Assembly: GCA_027922465.2 (NCBI GenBank)
Contig: BQMF02000003.1
Coordinates: forward strand, 372,001 to 436,000
Length of the DNA stretch: 64,000 nucleotides
DNA from: Turritopsis dohrnii
Lineage: Eukaryota > Cnidaria > Hydrozoa > Anthoathecata > Oceaniidae
Direction: 5' to 3'
Part shown: positions 22,861 through 33,647 of the stretch, piece by piece
Layout of the letters: the number at the start of each line of letters is the position of its first letter
Position numbering within the stretch: position 1 is the stretch's first letter
The notes under the pieces: model-generated
The model's database searches: none
What the model was told of the DNA's origin: nothing
The model's input: only the letters and a program-made list of their open reading frames with translations
Made by a program: the position numbers and the translations under genes

Positions 22861-23305
22861 ATTTCCTTCGAGTGTTTTTCGAATCTTTTGTTTTACTCTC
22901 TGATTGGCACGATCAAATTTAGAAGAAAATCTGTTAGTTCTTGACAAACAAATGGCTCATCAGTTTAAAAACTTTACCATATGAATCCTAAAAAAATTAA
23001 GCAATCCATTTTTTACTAGTGAAAGGAATACAACTATCATCACTATCACTAACTATCACTAACCAAAATGGAACAAAGAAACGATTTTGTTTTTTTCTAT
23101 GAATTGAGTTTAAATACTCCTTACATCAAGTTTAAAACCGAACTACGCGAAATAACGGACAACTTATCTACCGTACACTCCAAAATTAGAAGATAAAGTT
23201 GCAGTTAAAACTGCAAAATTTCTCTGGTCAATAGCCATCTTTCTACACGTTTTTCATTTTATCAGCTCTTCAGTTTCGACGTATCATACGCAAAGCGAAA
23301 AGCAC

Positions 23306-23405
23306 ATTTCATCGCGGGATGAAACACACAGTAAAAGTTTTGTATTTCATCGCGGGATGAAACACACAGTAAAAGTTTTGCATTTCATCTCGGGATGAAA
23401 CTCGT
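23306..23405. repeat. Three tandem copies of a 41-bp unit
   Basis: ATTTCATCGCGGGATGAAAC followed by ACACAGTAAAAGTTTTG(T/C) occurs twice in full, and a third, partial copy (ATTTCATCTCGGGATGAAAC) follows. GGGATGAAA also occurs at the ends of the TGATCATATGGAG MITE family. Confidence 0.7.
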
Positions 23406-23411
23406 CCCGCC

Positions 23412-23637
23412 CGGGAGGATGAGGTAGAGCCTCCTTAAAGCGGCGGACATCCTCTAAAGCGGACACCTCCTTAAGACGGACAAAATATTTTGTCCCGGAC
23501 GAATCCTTAATAAACTCTTATAAAGAAACCTCACCAAAAAGCGGACAGTCTAAAGCGGACACTTCTTAAAGCGGACATTTTTTCTAGGTCTGCACAACAA
23601 TTCCCCCTAAAATTTACCTCAATAAAGCGGACACCAA
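23412..23637. repeat. Degenerate tandem repeat of TAAAGCGGACA(C)
   Basis: At least eight copies of AAAGCGGACA or a close variant, separated by 5-40 bases, all on one strand. Resembles the subterminal arrays of the other transposons in this window. No matching inverted array was found nearby. Confidence 0.6.
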
Positions 23638-24339
23638 AAATTTCGACAAGAACATCAAAAGTCAGTATTTTATTTCTTTTTCTTATTGTAAACGTCTATT
23701 TTTTAATATTTAAGAGAGCAAAAATTGCAATCAATCAAACTATTGGTTGAGGAGGGGATGGTAGCGTTACTCTAATCCGCATCAGCGAACTTTCAACTAC
23801 CTGTGGGATGTCTTTATACTGTTTCCGTGCGAATTGATAGATATTTTTAAGGAAAACCTTTTTGCCACGTGTTCACACCTTTTACCCATGAAAATGTTTC
23901 TTAAATGTTTAACTATAATTAAAAATTATGAGTGCGTTTTAGCCAATCTAGAAAACCGAAATTTCATAATTTTCTTGACCTTCAGAAGAGGATATTTTGA
24001 CCCCACCCCCCACTTTCAAAAACGCTGCGCGGGACCTGTCCTGAATGCTGTCATGCGATACAAGCACTCCACGCATTCACTGGTAACGATTATACCAGTG
24101 CGTTCTATGGAGTTGGAAAAACTACAGCATTTAAGTTGTTGCAAGCTTCTGAAGAATACACCTTTCCCGAATTTCAGTTTAAACTCTAAACTGTGACTGA
24201 GTTTCATATGTAACCTCGTTTTCATGTGATTTGTTTCACTGATTTCATTACTTTATAACTTAATAATAGTCTCTATTATTTCCAATTCCCACTCCATATA
24301 TTAGAAGCAGTTTAAATATTAAAAGCGAGGTTAGACACG

Positions 24340-24912
24340 ACAACTCGACCAAAATGCATCGTTTAAACAGAAATTCGAGAAAGGTCTATTCAAAGCTACT
24401 TTTGCGTCATTTGGGAACTCTTTTGGCATCGATGCAACATTGCTCCAAAACATAGAGGCGTTTGTCTGCGATAATACGCAGTTAAATGTAATGACACCAA
24501 CGAAGCCAGGTTACAAAAAGTTTTGTTCGAGTCGCGAGGCTCCCGAACCACAGAAACTACCACCAACAAGAGACGCTTTACTATGACAGCAGTCATAAAG
24601 AGATCTCTCGAAAACAACCCGAGATACCAAGTCCCATTGGTCATGGATGGAGGATGGAGGCTGGTGTCTTAACCATTGACTGGAAGTTGCTTCCTGCAGC
24701 ACCAGTCGACGTCCTCGAGTTGATTTCCTGTAATTGCTCGAAATCAAAATGCCGCACCCAAGTATGCGAGTATCGATCGCACGGCCTCGAATCGAATGCA
24801 TTGATTTATATGTGGTTGTGGCGATTGATGCGAAAACTTGAAATTTGATTATGAAACTTCTGATGAAGAAAATTATGACAGCGATAGTGACAATGAAGAT
24901 GGAAATCTTTAG
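24340..24912 (+). pseudogene. Broken mobile-element ORF with CXC-type cysteine motif
   Basis: Translating across frames gives LPPTRDALL, then NNPRYQVPLVMDGGW, then WKLLPAAPVDVLELISCNC and CRTQVCEYRSHGL. After a one-base frameshift a Cys-rich tail (DLCGCGD) and an acidic C-terminus follow. The order LPPT - W.xLPxAP - LExISCxC - CxCRxxGL matches a multicopy protein type I associate with cnidarian repeats. Several stops and frameshifts make it dead. The open frame on the opposite strand is its shadow. Confidence 0.5.
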
Positions 24913-24935
24913 TGAATAATGTACATAATGTAGTT

Positions 24936-25091
24936 GGGCGCTATTTCCTTTTCGCACCCCACTAAATGTGTCTGCCATATTTTCTTACTAGTTGTTGGTT
25001 GGATCTTTATCACGGAGATAAAAAATAATCCTAAGCCTGACCCTAAAACATTCTAGAAGGAGAGTGAGGGGTGCGAAAAGGAAATAGTACC
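24936..25091. mobile_element. 156-bp MITE, GGCGCTATTTCCTTTTCGCACCCC family, copy 2
   Basis: Same ends and interior as 9033-9187, including CTTTATCACGGAGATAAAAA and the run CCTAAGCCTGACCCTAAAA. Nested within the Harbinger-like interval. Confidence 0.75.
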
Positions 25092-25585
25092 ATGTAAAAG
25101 CAAGTCATTTATTCCTAATAACTTTTTTATGTTCAAAATCACACCATGACATATAATTGGGCTTTTAATTCAGCATAAAAAAACCTATCGTCGAATGATA
25201 TAATACTTGAAAAATTTCGAAAAAAATTTTGGTTTTATTGTGTGATGTCATCAAAATAAAAATCGTACTGGACACGCACAGTAAATCATTTCAGATATTC
25301 CGGTAATGATTTTCTAGTTCTAAGGGATGATATCTAACAGTTCAAAGTAGTTTTATATTGTCCCTCTCATTTCCAATTTTTTTTTGCAAGTAGCTACCTG
25401 ACTATTTCATTTATGGAAACATATAAAGCTTACTCGCCAAATGATGTTGTTTCAGGTGTTACTTAGTGTGTTATGCAACTTTTGTGATCATTTATGTACA
25501 TTGACAAGCAATTATAATATGGGCATAAATCTCAAAAAAAAAAAAAAAAAACATAATAAAGATTGACAAGAATTTTCGTTTCAAT

Positions 25586-25720
25586 ATGGCAGAAGTAAGA
25601 AATTTTAGTGCTGCTGGAAAACAAATCAAGTACAAATGGACCGACGAAGAAGTTGAAAAACTTACCGATCTGTACGAAGAAAGGCCCTGTCTGTGGAATA
25701 TTTCAGATGTCGTCATCTAA
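25586..25720 (+). pseudogene. Truncated MADF-domain protein of a Harbinger element
   Basis: 44 codons encode KYKWTDEEVEKLTDLYEERP followed by CLWN and an early stop. W(T/S)xEE...L..LY..RPCLWN is the start of a MADF domain, which binds DNA in the accessory protein of PIF/Harbinger transposons. A full domain needs about 85 residues, so this copy is cut short. Confidence 0.55.
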
Positions 25721-26388
25721 TAAGGCCAGCAAATAAACAAACTGCAGCTTCCCTTTCTGCCATTTTGAATTTGAAAATGACAACTACTTCATGAAAATGA
25801 ACGAATTATGAAAATGTTGACCAAAATGTTGTCAGTCATATAGCAAAAAATGCGCCAACATGTTGGCGGAAATGTTGTCTCGATTTGCCCCGGCCTTTAG
25901 TCTTGTTTATTTTCGGATATGTGGCTATATGAGTTTTAGGCTAAATCCGACAGTCATCATATTCCTAAAAAATCCGCTATAGCCAAAGTACTCAGTTCTT
26001 TACCAATCCTTTATCCACTTTCAAAAACGCGTTCGTGCTACTTTGGCACTGCATTCAAGGGAAAGTAAAACACAACATAAAATGCGATTTTCTATAAACC
26101 ATGAAGATCGAGAAATTTCGTTCCTATATTCAGAAGATGTTGCACAATGAACTTGCGCCGGTTCAATTCAAAAGACTACACATATATGTCAAATGTCTGC
26201 AAAAAGTCGACAATGATATTCTGGGTTACACGTTCCACCCAAAACTTTGCTTCCACCATGAAGATCGTCTTCGTTTGGTGAACAATTAGTCTGCTGGCAT
26301 GGATATTTGCCACAAATTGAATTCGAGCATCATATATCATATCACTCAGTGGTTTCATAACCTCTTAGCTATGTCGGAGAATCAAGCC

Positions 26389-29300
26389 TTAACCCGTACT
26401 CCTTTTATCATTTTGCTGAGGTAAGCAAGATTTAAAACCATTGATTGATTCGATTTTATTTTCATCAGTTTCATCGACAGTCGACGACGACGGCTTCAGT
26501 AGCGTACTCGAAATAACCCCCGTCAATATCATTAAACCAATGATTTTGTTGGATCGAAACTTTGAAAAGCAGTCACTTGAATCCGACAAATTGACCGTAG
26601 CGATCTGGAAATAAGTAACTTTATGTTTCAGTGCAGATACATTACACTTCGCCTAAGAATTTTAGGGATACAAATATAGCTGACTCTCGTTATCTTGAAC
26701 ATGCGCTATCTCGAACAAAAATTTGGTCCATTGAGAGTTCGAGACTTGACTGTAGTATTAGGGAATACAGAACATGGAGATAATTCGAGAAAAGCTGAAT
26801 GTGCGGTTGTAACTGTCGATATCTTTTACCTCTTTCTTTTGTTAATGATGTGAAAATAAAAGACATTGTAGTAGGGATGTAGATGAAAATAACGACGAAC
26901 ACAAACAGGAAGATACTTCCCAGTGAGCGAATTTGTTGAAAGTCACTGCGAAGAGTGCAACTGCCTAGAAATACACGCACTATTTCAATAATTTTGCCCA
27001 CTGGGTTCACAAAGTACATTCAAGGACAGTTTACAAATAAGATTTTCAAAATGCCCAGCATATCAAAGACGGGTTAATCCTATCCATCGAGACGAATAGC
27101 AGAAAGTATTCTTCATGCTAACCTGCCACCCGAGATGCAAACCAGCACCAGTAACACTGAGGTAATATGGCCACAGCTGTTCAGAACAATAACCCGTCAA
27201 AAAAAGTGATGATGTCATAGCACCAGCAAAGCCACACAGCCATAGTTTGGTCTCGTCACCAAACAGCAATGCGGTTGACTTGATACCAATCAGCCGATCA
27301 TCGTCTTTGTCCTAAAATTAAATTCGATCGATAAAGCTTGAAGTTTCTTTTCATGTCGTCATACATGGCTGTTCTACTTGAAAAGTTTAGGCTTTCTTTT
27401 CCCACTAAAATCCAAAAACATGATACAGACGTAATACCACACGACCCCACATCCACATTTGATGTCACATCACATCATGACTTCACAAATCGTCAAAAAG
27501 TCAATGCGATGAGGAGCAATTTTATGTACATTTCCATTGATGTGCTCTCCTTCGCACTGAGTTTCAACAAATTTGGCCGCTGGGCTGATACGTTACATTA
27601 TTTCACGATAGTTACTTGATTACATTTTAACACTTTAGCCAAAGCACCATAGGAAAATGTTTGTCGTTAGTAGGATAGTTCGGCAAAATATCATCGTTTA
27701 AAAATAAATCGGAAAAAGCGTGTCGTAAATCGTTTAGGAAGCATGAAATTCTTGTTAATTTAGATGCGAAATTGAGATAGAAATTATTATTGCATTAAAA
27801 CCATTCCATTAAAACCATCCAAAAATTGCCTAAAAGAACGAAGCATAAGCTGACTGTTACCCTCGCTGACCCAAAAAACTAGCTGGCTAGAAATTGGAAG
27901 AAGAATTATATGTTGTTTAGGTTCTCTGGCAGAGATATCGAGAAAAGTTGATACCAATTTATGTTCAGTGAAGTGAAAGCCATGCGTAATTACAGTATGT
28001 TATACGTAATCAGAATGCACACAGAGTACTTTCGCATAGGTAATGGATCGAGTGGGAATTGAATCCTATTGATTGAGCTCCATCTGGACATCAATCCGAT
28101 GACTGGTTGATAAGATACAGGTCCCGGATTGGAAAAATTGAATGTGATTACCCTTCGTCTACGGTGTGCAATGACATCCCAGCGGGCAAAGTCGTCAAAA
28201 AGTCACTGCGATGAAGAGCATTTTTATTGAAATAGTGTGTATATTTCTATGGCAATGCACTCCTTCGCAGTGATTTTTCAGCAAATTTGCCCATTGGGAT
28301 TGGCTTAATAGCGCAGACGGTAGAGCAATCACCAGGTGGGTCACAGGCTCGTTCTTGACCTATTACCTCTGCGATACTTCGGAAGTGCATTGTGTATTAT
28401 TCATGTGAAGTCACTAGTAAAAATTTCCGTACTGGCTATCAGTTCTTGAGTCAAGTTAGGTTTAGCAAGACACGACGTGCTTACTTGATGTGCGTATATA
28501 GTGTCGTAAATTAGTGTCCACGTAACACCAGCCACATACAACGGAATGCACAAATGTAAGTCACAAACGCCACGTACGGCCGACCAACCAAGGAGTGTTC
28601 CCCAGTTTAAGGTCAAACCTAAGTGTAGTGCAGACATCAAAGCAAGTAGATTAGTGCAATTGATCAGGGTCAGTTAAGCCATGAGATTCTATATCGTATC
28701 GGGGGAAAAACATGGAAAATAGTAAGCAAATGTAAGGCAGACTAAATTTTAGCTTCTATAAGAATACCATCTTCCTTTCATATCAATCCATTTTTTCCCT
28801 CGGTAAGATAGAATTCAAGGCTTGGTTTTGTATCCACGTTAACAGATGAGAACAAATAACATGAACTGATGGAACATGCGGACCAAAAAAAAAAAAAGAA
28901 AAAAAAGGGGGGGCTCACTTGATGCCCGTATATAGTATCATAAATCAATGTCCAAAGAATACCAGATAAATACAATGGCAAGCAGACGGAGAGATCACAT
29001 GACCCACGAACTGCTGACCAACCCAATAACGCGCCCCAATTAAATGTCATACCTGAAGGAAAACAAAGGTTAGCTGATATATAACTCATTACAAAAACCC
29101 ACGTCTACATAAGCTTTCTCTATCACGTTTTCTTGAATTTATACAAAAACATTACATTTACCGAGAAAAAGTTGAGGCCAAAAGGTAAATCGCTTCATCA
29201 GTGGATACACGATAACCAAAACCATTGAAGAAGCACCCAGGAAAACGCTGAAAGGAAGAGATTGCAATGAATACGGTGCAATAACATGCAGCTTTCATCA

Positions 29301-30658
29301 TCAGTCTAGTCTGGTTTCTGCTCTCCTTTAGCCTGAGTTCTTCTATTGACAGTCAAGCAGTAACATATGTTTGCGAAGCGTTTCTCATCTATCTCTTATC
29401 AGCTGTGATAATTGTTAGAACGGAGAACATCTGAGAACCGTATATCCTATTTATACAAATAAACGATCCACCAATTTCGAATAAGATCTTTCGGCCCTTC
29501 CCTGTAGCAAGGGGGCGGCTTATGGGAAATTATTACTCACACTCCGGAAGTTTAATCAGAGGGAGAGCAAAGTTATTGACCAAATGTTATACAATCCTTA
29601 TTCTGCAAAAACTTTGGACAAGAACGATTTTCTTTCGCGGTAAACCTTCGGTCTAAATCCAGTCTGTCTCACGCCTTATCTCCTGCAGTCAAAGTGCTGC
29701 TAATGGAATCAATAACCCTTGTGGCAGCTGCAATTGAACAACAAAAACACATTATGAAGTAGTAGTCAGGAATTTATTTCACTACGTGGAAGAGCATTTG
29801 CATTGAAACAGTGTGAACATTTTTATAGAAAAGTACTCTCCCTCCGTAATGATTTTTCAACAAATTTGCCCACTGGGTTACCATTCAGTTTTTCAAAAAG
29901 AAGAAACAGTAAGAGCTAACCTGTACCAATTCAAAGACAACAATACAGCTAATCCACATGATAGTAATCCTGTAAGGAATGATAGCGATTGGAAATAGGT
30001 CAGTTGATCAGAAGCTAAAGGTCGAATCGCGGTTCTAGAAACCTATAGAAAATATATGGTCAGAATAAAAGCAAATGTATCATGAAACCACCCTGTACTT
30101 AGTGCAGATAGGTTGTGCGTTAGACATCGTAATGCAGAGAGGCCGTCTTCAGACGTCTTAATGCAGACAGGTTTTGTTTTGAAGTCTTAATGTCACCTTC
30201 TTGTCTAAGTCTTTGTCCCACATGTCATTTATAATACATCCGGCACCACGCATAATAAAAGCTCCAGTTCCAAATAATGCCAGCATCTTCATGTCAGGCA
30301 AGCAACCATTTTGTGCCGCCATGGCAATACTCCATGTGCATGGCAGGTACAACAACCACGTTCCAATTGGTTTATCAAAACGTATTAAATCAAGATATGG
30401 CTTCATGTACGCTGGACTTGCATTGTAGAGCATTTTAGTAGCAAAATAGCGATTTTGTTTTTTGCAGAAATTAATGTTCGGACTCAAGAGATTGTTGTTC
30501 TCTTTCAATGCGTTACAACGACCATTAAAATCCTTGCCAAAAGAAGAAAAATATGAAGGTTGTCTTAACCGACATATGTCTGAAATCTGACAGTACAATA
30601 AGTACGGCACGTATTTCCATGGTTGGTTGATAGTTGATCTGGTCAAGACAAAATTCAT
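26389..30658 (-). CDS. COQ2: 4-hydroxybenzoate polyprenyltransferase, mitochondrial
   Basis: Integral inner-membrane UbiA-type enzyme that attaches the polyprenyl tail to the quinone ring precursor. Exons: 30197-30658, 29921-30042, 29162-29247, then 28919-29052 or 28485-28618, 27123-27311, 26389-26604. Phases agree, giving 402 residues with either middle exon. The N-terminal 70 residues look like a transit region. [20 protein letters not shown] opens the enzyme core. The first Asp-rich motif is NDMWDKDLD (end of exon 1). The second, YDTIY(G/A)HQ|DKDDD, is split between the alternative exon and the next one. C-terminal similarity to human COQ2 is clear ([16 protein letters not shown]). It is followed by a non-conserved Ser/Asp-rich tail of about 35 residues. 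Confidence 0.93.
26675..26757. repeat. pogo/Tigger-type terminal fragment
   Basis: CTGACTCTCGTTATCTTGAA and GAGAGTTCGAGACTTGACTG are inverted ends of the same style as 63536-63688, with little interior left. Confidence 0.45.
26919..27005. repeat. 120-bp CAGTGGGCAAA MITE, copy 5 (internal deletion)
   Basis: CCCAGTGAGCGAATTTGTTG to AATAATTTTGCCCACTGGG. The right arm before TTTTGCCC is missing. In the last intron of COQ2. Confidence 0.75.
27487..27584. repeat. 120-bp CAGTGGGCAAA MITE, copy 6
   Basis: Diverged copy from AAATCGTCAAAAAGTCA to CAACAAATTTGGCCGCTGGG. Orientation as copy 3. Confidence 0.7.
28178..28298. repeat. 120-bp CAGTGGGCAAA MITE, copy 7 (near complete)
   Basis: CCCAGCGGGCAAAGTCGTCA to AGCAAATTTGCCCATTGGG. 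One of the best copies for defining the family. Lies in the COQ2 intron just after alternative exon B. Confidence 0.85.
28308..28390 (+). repeat. Degenerate tRNA-derived SINE fragment
   Basis: TAGCGCAGACGGTAGAGCA resembles a tRNA A box. GGCTCGTTCTTGACC, about 35 bases on, is a weak B box. No paired acceptor stem, so not a functional tRNA. Confidence 0.35.
28485..28618 (-). other. COQ2 alternative exon B
   Basis: 134 nt, acceptor ..cacttag|GT, donor CATCAA|gtaagc. Encodes [20 protein letters not shown] continuing to [12 protein letters not shown]. Same length and phase as exon A, with 33 of 45 residues identical. It differs at TLNWG (exon A TFNWG) and YAHQ (exon A YGHQ). Confidence 0.85.
28919..29052 (-). 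other. COQ2 alternative exon A
   Basis: 134 nt, acceptor ..ccttcag|GT, donor CATCAA|gtgagc. Encodes [20 protein letters not shown] continuing to [12 protein letters not shown]. The wording [12 protein letters not shown] and SVCLPLY is that of human COQ2, so this looks like the ancestral-type exon. It is 300 bp upstream of exon B. Confidence 0.85.
29779..29878. repeat. 120-bp CAGTGGGCAAA MITE, copy 8 (left end lost)
   Basis: GGAAGAGCATTTGCATTGAA to CAACAAATTTGCCCACTGGG. In COQ2 intron 2, about 40 bp from the preceding exon. Confidence 0.75.
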
Positions 30659-31592
30659 TCTGGAACCGCTTATACTTGAATACTCAAATCATTGCGTCCA
30701 CTCTGCTTTAACTGCCTCTAATGATGTAACAAGAAAACCTTCATGATAAAAACGAAAAAAATAGATTTCATAAAATATTGCAACATCTATTACAGAAATG
30801 AATCTCCTTGAGTCACAAGTCTGAAAATCTTGTACAGCAATCATTTCACTTTTTCAAAAAAAGCAAAAACAAAAACAAAACAAAACAAACAAAGAAAAGC
30901 AGCAAAAGCATAAAGATCTTTTTTTCAATTTTTTGCAGGACACTGCAATTAAGCTGAAGGAGCTTAAAGGGTTTTAACAAATTTGTACCATAGAACTTTC
31001 ATGGGAAAGTCTTCTTCATATAAAAGAACAGAGCATGAGCTTAATCAACTCTTCTTCTCAGCCCAAATAATAATGCTTTCCGAATTATATTACTATACTA
31101 GTCACATTTTTGACACATAAAAGGATAACTCGATAAAAAAAAGTCTTTTTCTTAGAAAATAATGATACAGGTGATTGCTTTCAAGTGTAGGGATACCTCA
31201 AAGAAAAGACAAACATTTAAACTAAAGAAATGCCGAAAATTTGTCCAAAGGAAAAGTAGAAATTAAGTGCTGAACAAGCTTACTTTAAAAACTTTTGGCA
31301 GGTGATGATGACAACAAGACAATGAAAACAAAAAAAGATTTCACAGGGTTTATACCGGACAAGGAACTGATTGAAGATCAGAAAAAAAACTGTAAAATAT
31401 TATAATCATCCACAATGCATAAAAATCAAGTTTCGGTTTGCCCGTTTTCCTTTTGAAGATATTTTACTCTGCACAATTTCACTGTAAATAAAACATTTCT
31501 TTGGCTTGGTAAATATTCAATTTTACCAGTTTCTTGAGAAAGAATTTATTTATGACAAAATTAATGTCTTTGAATACAAACCATCATGCAAT

Positions 31593-31712
31593 CGCAGTGG
31601 GCAAATTTGTTGAAAATCACCAGGAAGGAGTGTATTTCTATAGAAATATGCACTTTCTTTCTATGAAAATACTCTTCATCGCAGTGACGTTTTGAAGATT
31701 TTGCCCACTGGG
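31593..31712. repeat. 120-bp CAGTGGGCAAA MITE, copy 9 (complete)
   Basis: GCAGTGGGCAAATTTGTTGA to GAAGATTTTGCCCACTGGG, with both arms present. Confidence 0.85.
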
Positions 31713-31936
31713 ATAATGTTTTTGTTCACCAAAAATAACTGAAGATTGCTAACTAGATACAAGAAACAGAAAATGCTACAAAAATGAAAGAAGAACATAA
31801 AAATGACTGCAAAAAAAATTCTCAACGTTTTATTGGTGTTCCATTACTTTACAAGTATAATAAGGAAATGCTGTTCGTGAGTACTCAAAAAAAATAAATT
31901 ATAGAATGTTTTTCTTAAAGGAATGCTGTGTATTCC

Positions 31937-31970
31937 GCCTAATATAATATAATATAATATAATATAATAA
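31937..31970. repeat. (TATAA)n microsatellite
   Basis: About six uninterrupted units of AATAT. Confidence 0.9.
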
Positions 31971-32288
31971 CTAATGGTGTGAAATAAAGTTCTTTTCAAT
32001 GAAACGAGATATCCATTCCCTTACTTACATAAACAAAACGACAAATCTTCAGAAATCCTGTCAAACAATTAATCACCAATAAGATACTGAAGGACCATAT
32101 AAAAATTTCAAGGAATACAAACTATGTTTCCAAAAATGTGTAAGAAGTCGAATTTCAATATTAATGATTACGTCTAGATTGGAAATAGTTTGAGATTACC
32201 AAGACCAGCATGGTCTAATCTGAAGCATGGCTGATGTTTTAGCCGTTTATTTTTAAAGTTTTATTGTTTCGTAGGTCAGTTATACTAC

Positions 32289-33647
32289 TTAATTTATTTT
32301 ATGTTGGGGACTGGTTAGCATTGATAGTAATCCCTTCTTCTCGTGTTTGTGGGCAGGAGATTGTACTTCTTTGGATAGCATCAGGTAATTTTCCGACTTT
32401 AAGAAACGTGGGTAACTGTCAGAACGCATAAGGCGGAAAATTTCATATTGTGCGGCTTGAAATGTGAAGTGATTGGGGTCTTTCATTCCTTCATGGACAT
32501 CCACCATCAACTTTGAATCTAAATTCACTTGATAAAACGCAGTGCGGGAGAGGTACTCCTTATATATTAGGTCAGCTTTCTCATTAACTTTCTTTAGGGG
32601 ACATGCTTTGTAATCTTCACAGGCTAACCAAAAACGTAGATTTTCTGAACTATGCTCCTTTTCAAGATGTTTTAAGAATACCACAACACCTTCGGAATCT
32701 TTTAAAAGTTCATCGAGACTTATTGCCCACTTTTCAATTTGGTACTGTGTGGACGGACGCCTTAAATTTCCATCAAAAACATTTGATTCTTCTGTATACC
32801 ATGAATTATTCGATTCAGTTTGATGCAGTAAAGGATCGAACCTTTTATATTGCGAACAATACGAAACAAGGCTTTCAATAGCTTTGGGCGGATCTATCTT
32901 CTTATTAGATAGTTTTTGAGCATCTCTCAGTGAATCCACAGAATGTCTTCGGTGTGGACTTGAGGCTGACGATGAAGGTGGGCTATCTACAGTTAAGGGC
33001 ACTATCTCATAGCTTTCTTTTTGAAATTTTAAAGGGTCAGCAGCGAGAACATAGTCCGAGTAGGGAGGAGGCTTATGTAAATTCCAAAAAGCCCTTTCCT
33101 GACTCTCAATTATATACTGTTCAGCTTTACTCTTCTTCTTATCCACTTTATAACTTGCTTCTGCCTGTAACCATATATACTCCCATTTATGCCCAAGATG
33201 ACGCTGCAAACGCGTGAACTGATCCATTTCATAAACCTCCAGATTTGATCGATTCTTGTTTGAAAACAATCGTTTACATAAATGAATTGCATAATCAGTA
33301 TTCGAAATTGACCTTTCCTTTGTTGGCCAAAAATAGCTATTTTGAAAACGATGATGTATAAGATCATCTTTGACTGTCAGTTTACTGTCACTTGCAACAA
33401 ATATATAACCATATTTCGCAATAGTGCGGGCAACATTTAATGCTTCAGTCCTGGAAGATAAACTCAAATCTTTCATCAGCCAGCTGACAATATCTGTCCC
33501 TGTACAAACATTAGGAATTGTGTGCCACAAAGCCTTGACCGTTATGATGGGAACACCATTTTTAGGATCTTGTAGACGCTCCACAACTGATTCGATCCGT
33601 TCCAAACTATCTCGCAATTGGCTATCAAGCTTCCATTCTGTTCCCAT
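32289..33647 (-). CDS. R7-family regulator of G-protein signalling, uninterrupted coding region
   Basis: 452 residues. GTPase-activating protein for Gi/o alpha subunits, expected to pair with Gbeta5. DEP domain at about residues 25-105 (DIVSWLMKDLSLSSRTEALN). DHEX helices about 110-205 (FWPTKERSISNTDYAIHLCK; FTRLQRHLGHKWEYIWLQAE). GGL-type segment about 235-290 (KAIESLVSYCSQYKRFDPLL). RGS domain about 305-425, with FLKHLEKEHSSENLRFWLAC and MRSDSYPRFLKSENYLML. Length and order are those of RGS6/7/9/11. An acceptor-like ..tttacatag lies just before the start codon, so an intron in the 5' UTR is likely. An AATAAA polyadenylation signal follows the stop. The coding region itself has no intron, unusual for this family. 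Confidence 0.93.
   Translation of the reverse strand: MGTEWKLDSQLRDSLERIESVVERLQDPKNGVPIITVKALWHTIPNVCTGTDIVSWLMKDLSLSSRTEALNVARTIAKYGYIFVASDSKLTVKDDLIHHRFQNSYFWPTKERSISNTDYAIHLCKRLFSNKNRSNLEVYEMDQFTRLQRHLGHKWEYIWLQAEASYKVDKKKSKAEQYIIESQERAFWNLHKPPPYSDYVLAADPLKFQKESYEIVPLTVDSPPSSSASSPHRRHSVDSLRDAQKLSNKKIDPPKAIESLVSYCSQYKRFDPLLHQTESNNSWYTEESNVFDGNLRRPSTQYQIEKWAISLDELLKDSEGVVVFLKHLEKEHSSENLRFWLACEDYKACPLKKVNEKADLIYKEYLSRTAFYQVNLDSKLMVDVHEGMKDPNHFTFQAAQYEIFRLMRSDSYPRFLKSENYLMLSKEVQSPAHKHEKKGLLSMLTSPQHKIN

Larger units (their letters stand above)
22333..25896 (+). mobile_element. Possible degenerate PIF/Harbinger-like transposon carrying nested insertions
   Basis: The left end AGCGCTGGTCAAACGAC and the reverse complement of the right end, AGGCCGGGGCAAATCGAG, agree as imperfect inverted ends. 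TTA stands outside each (22330-22332, 25897-25899). A short MADF-like ORF, as carried by Harbinger elements, lies 180 bp from the right end. Subterminal GCAACATT-type repeats occur on both sides. No transposase frame survives. The size may be inflated by later insertions, and the pairing of the two ends is an inference. Confidence 0.4.
21426..26388. other. Gene-free transposon-rich interval
   Basis: Between the CaMKII start codon and the COQ2 stop codon. It holds remnants of a Harbinger-like element, a pogo-like element, a CXC-type ORF, a nested MITE and tandem GCGGACA repeats, each listed. The CaMKII promoter must lie at its left edge, but no motif can be assigned. Confidence 0.6.
30659..32288. 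other. Spacer between COQ2 and the RGS gene
   Basis: AT-rich. Contains MITE copy 9, a (TATAA)n microsatellite and the 3' UTR of the RGS gene. No coding exon seen. Confidence 0.5.

Noticed and set aside
23306..23637. CRISPR-like array
   Set aside because: Eukaryotic DNA, irregular units and no spacers; these are ordinary tandem repeats of transposon origin.
24511..24978. 155-codon open frame on the - strand
   Set aside because: It is the shadow of the broken CXC-type ORF on the + strand, with no recognisable domain of its own.
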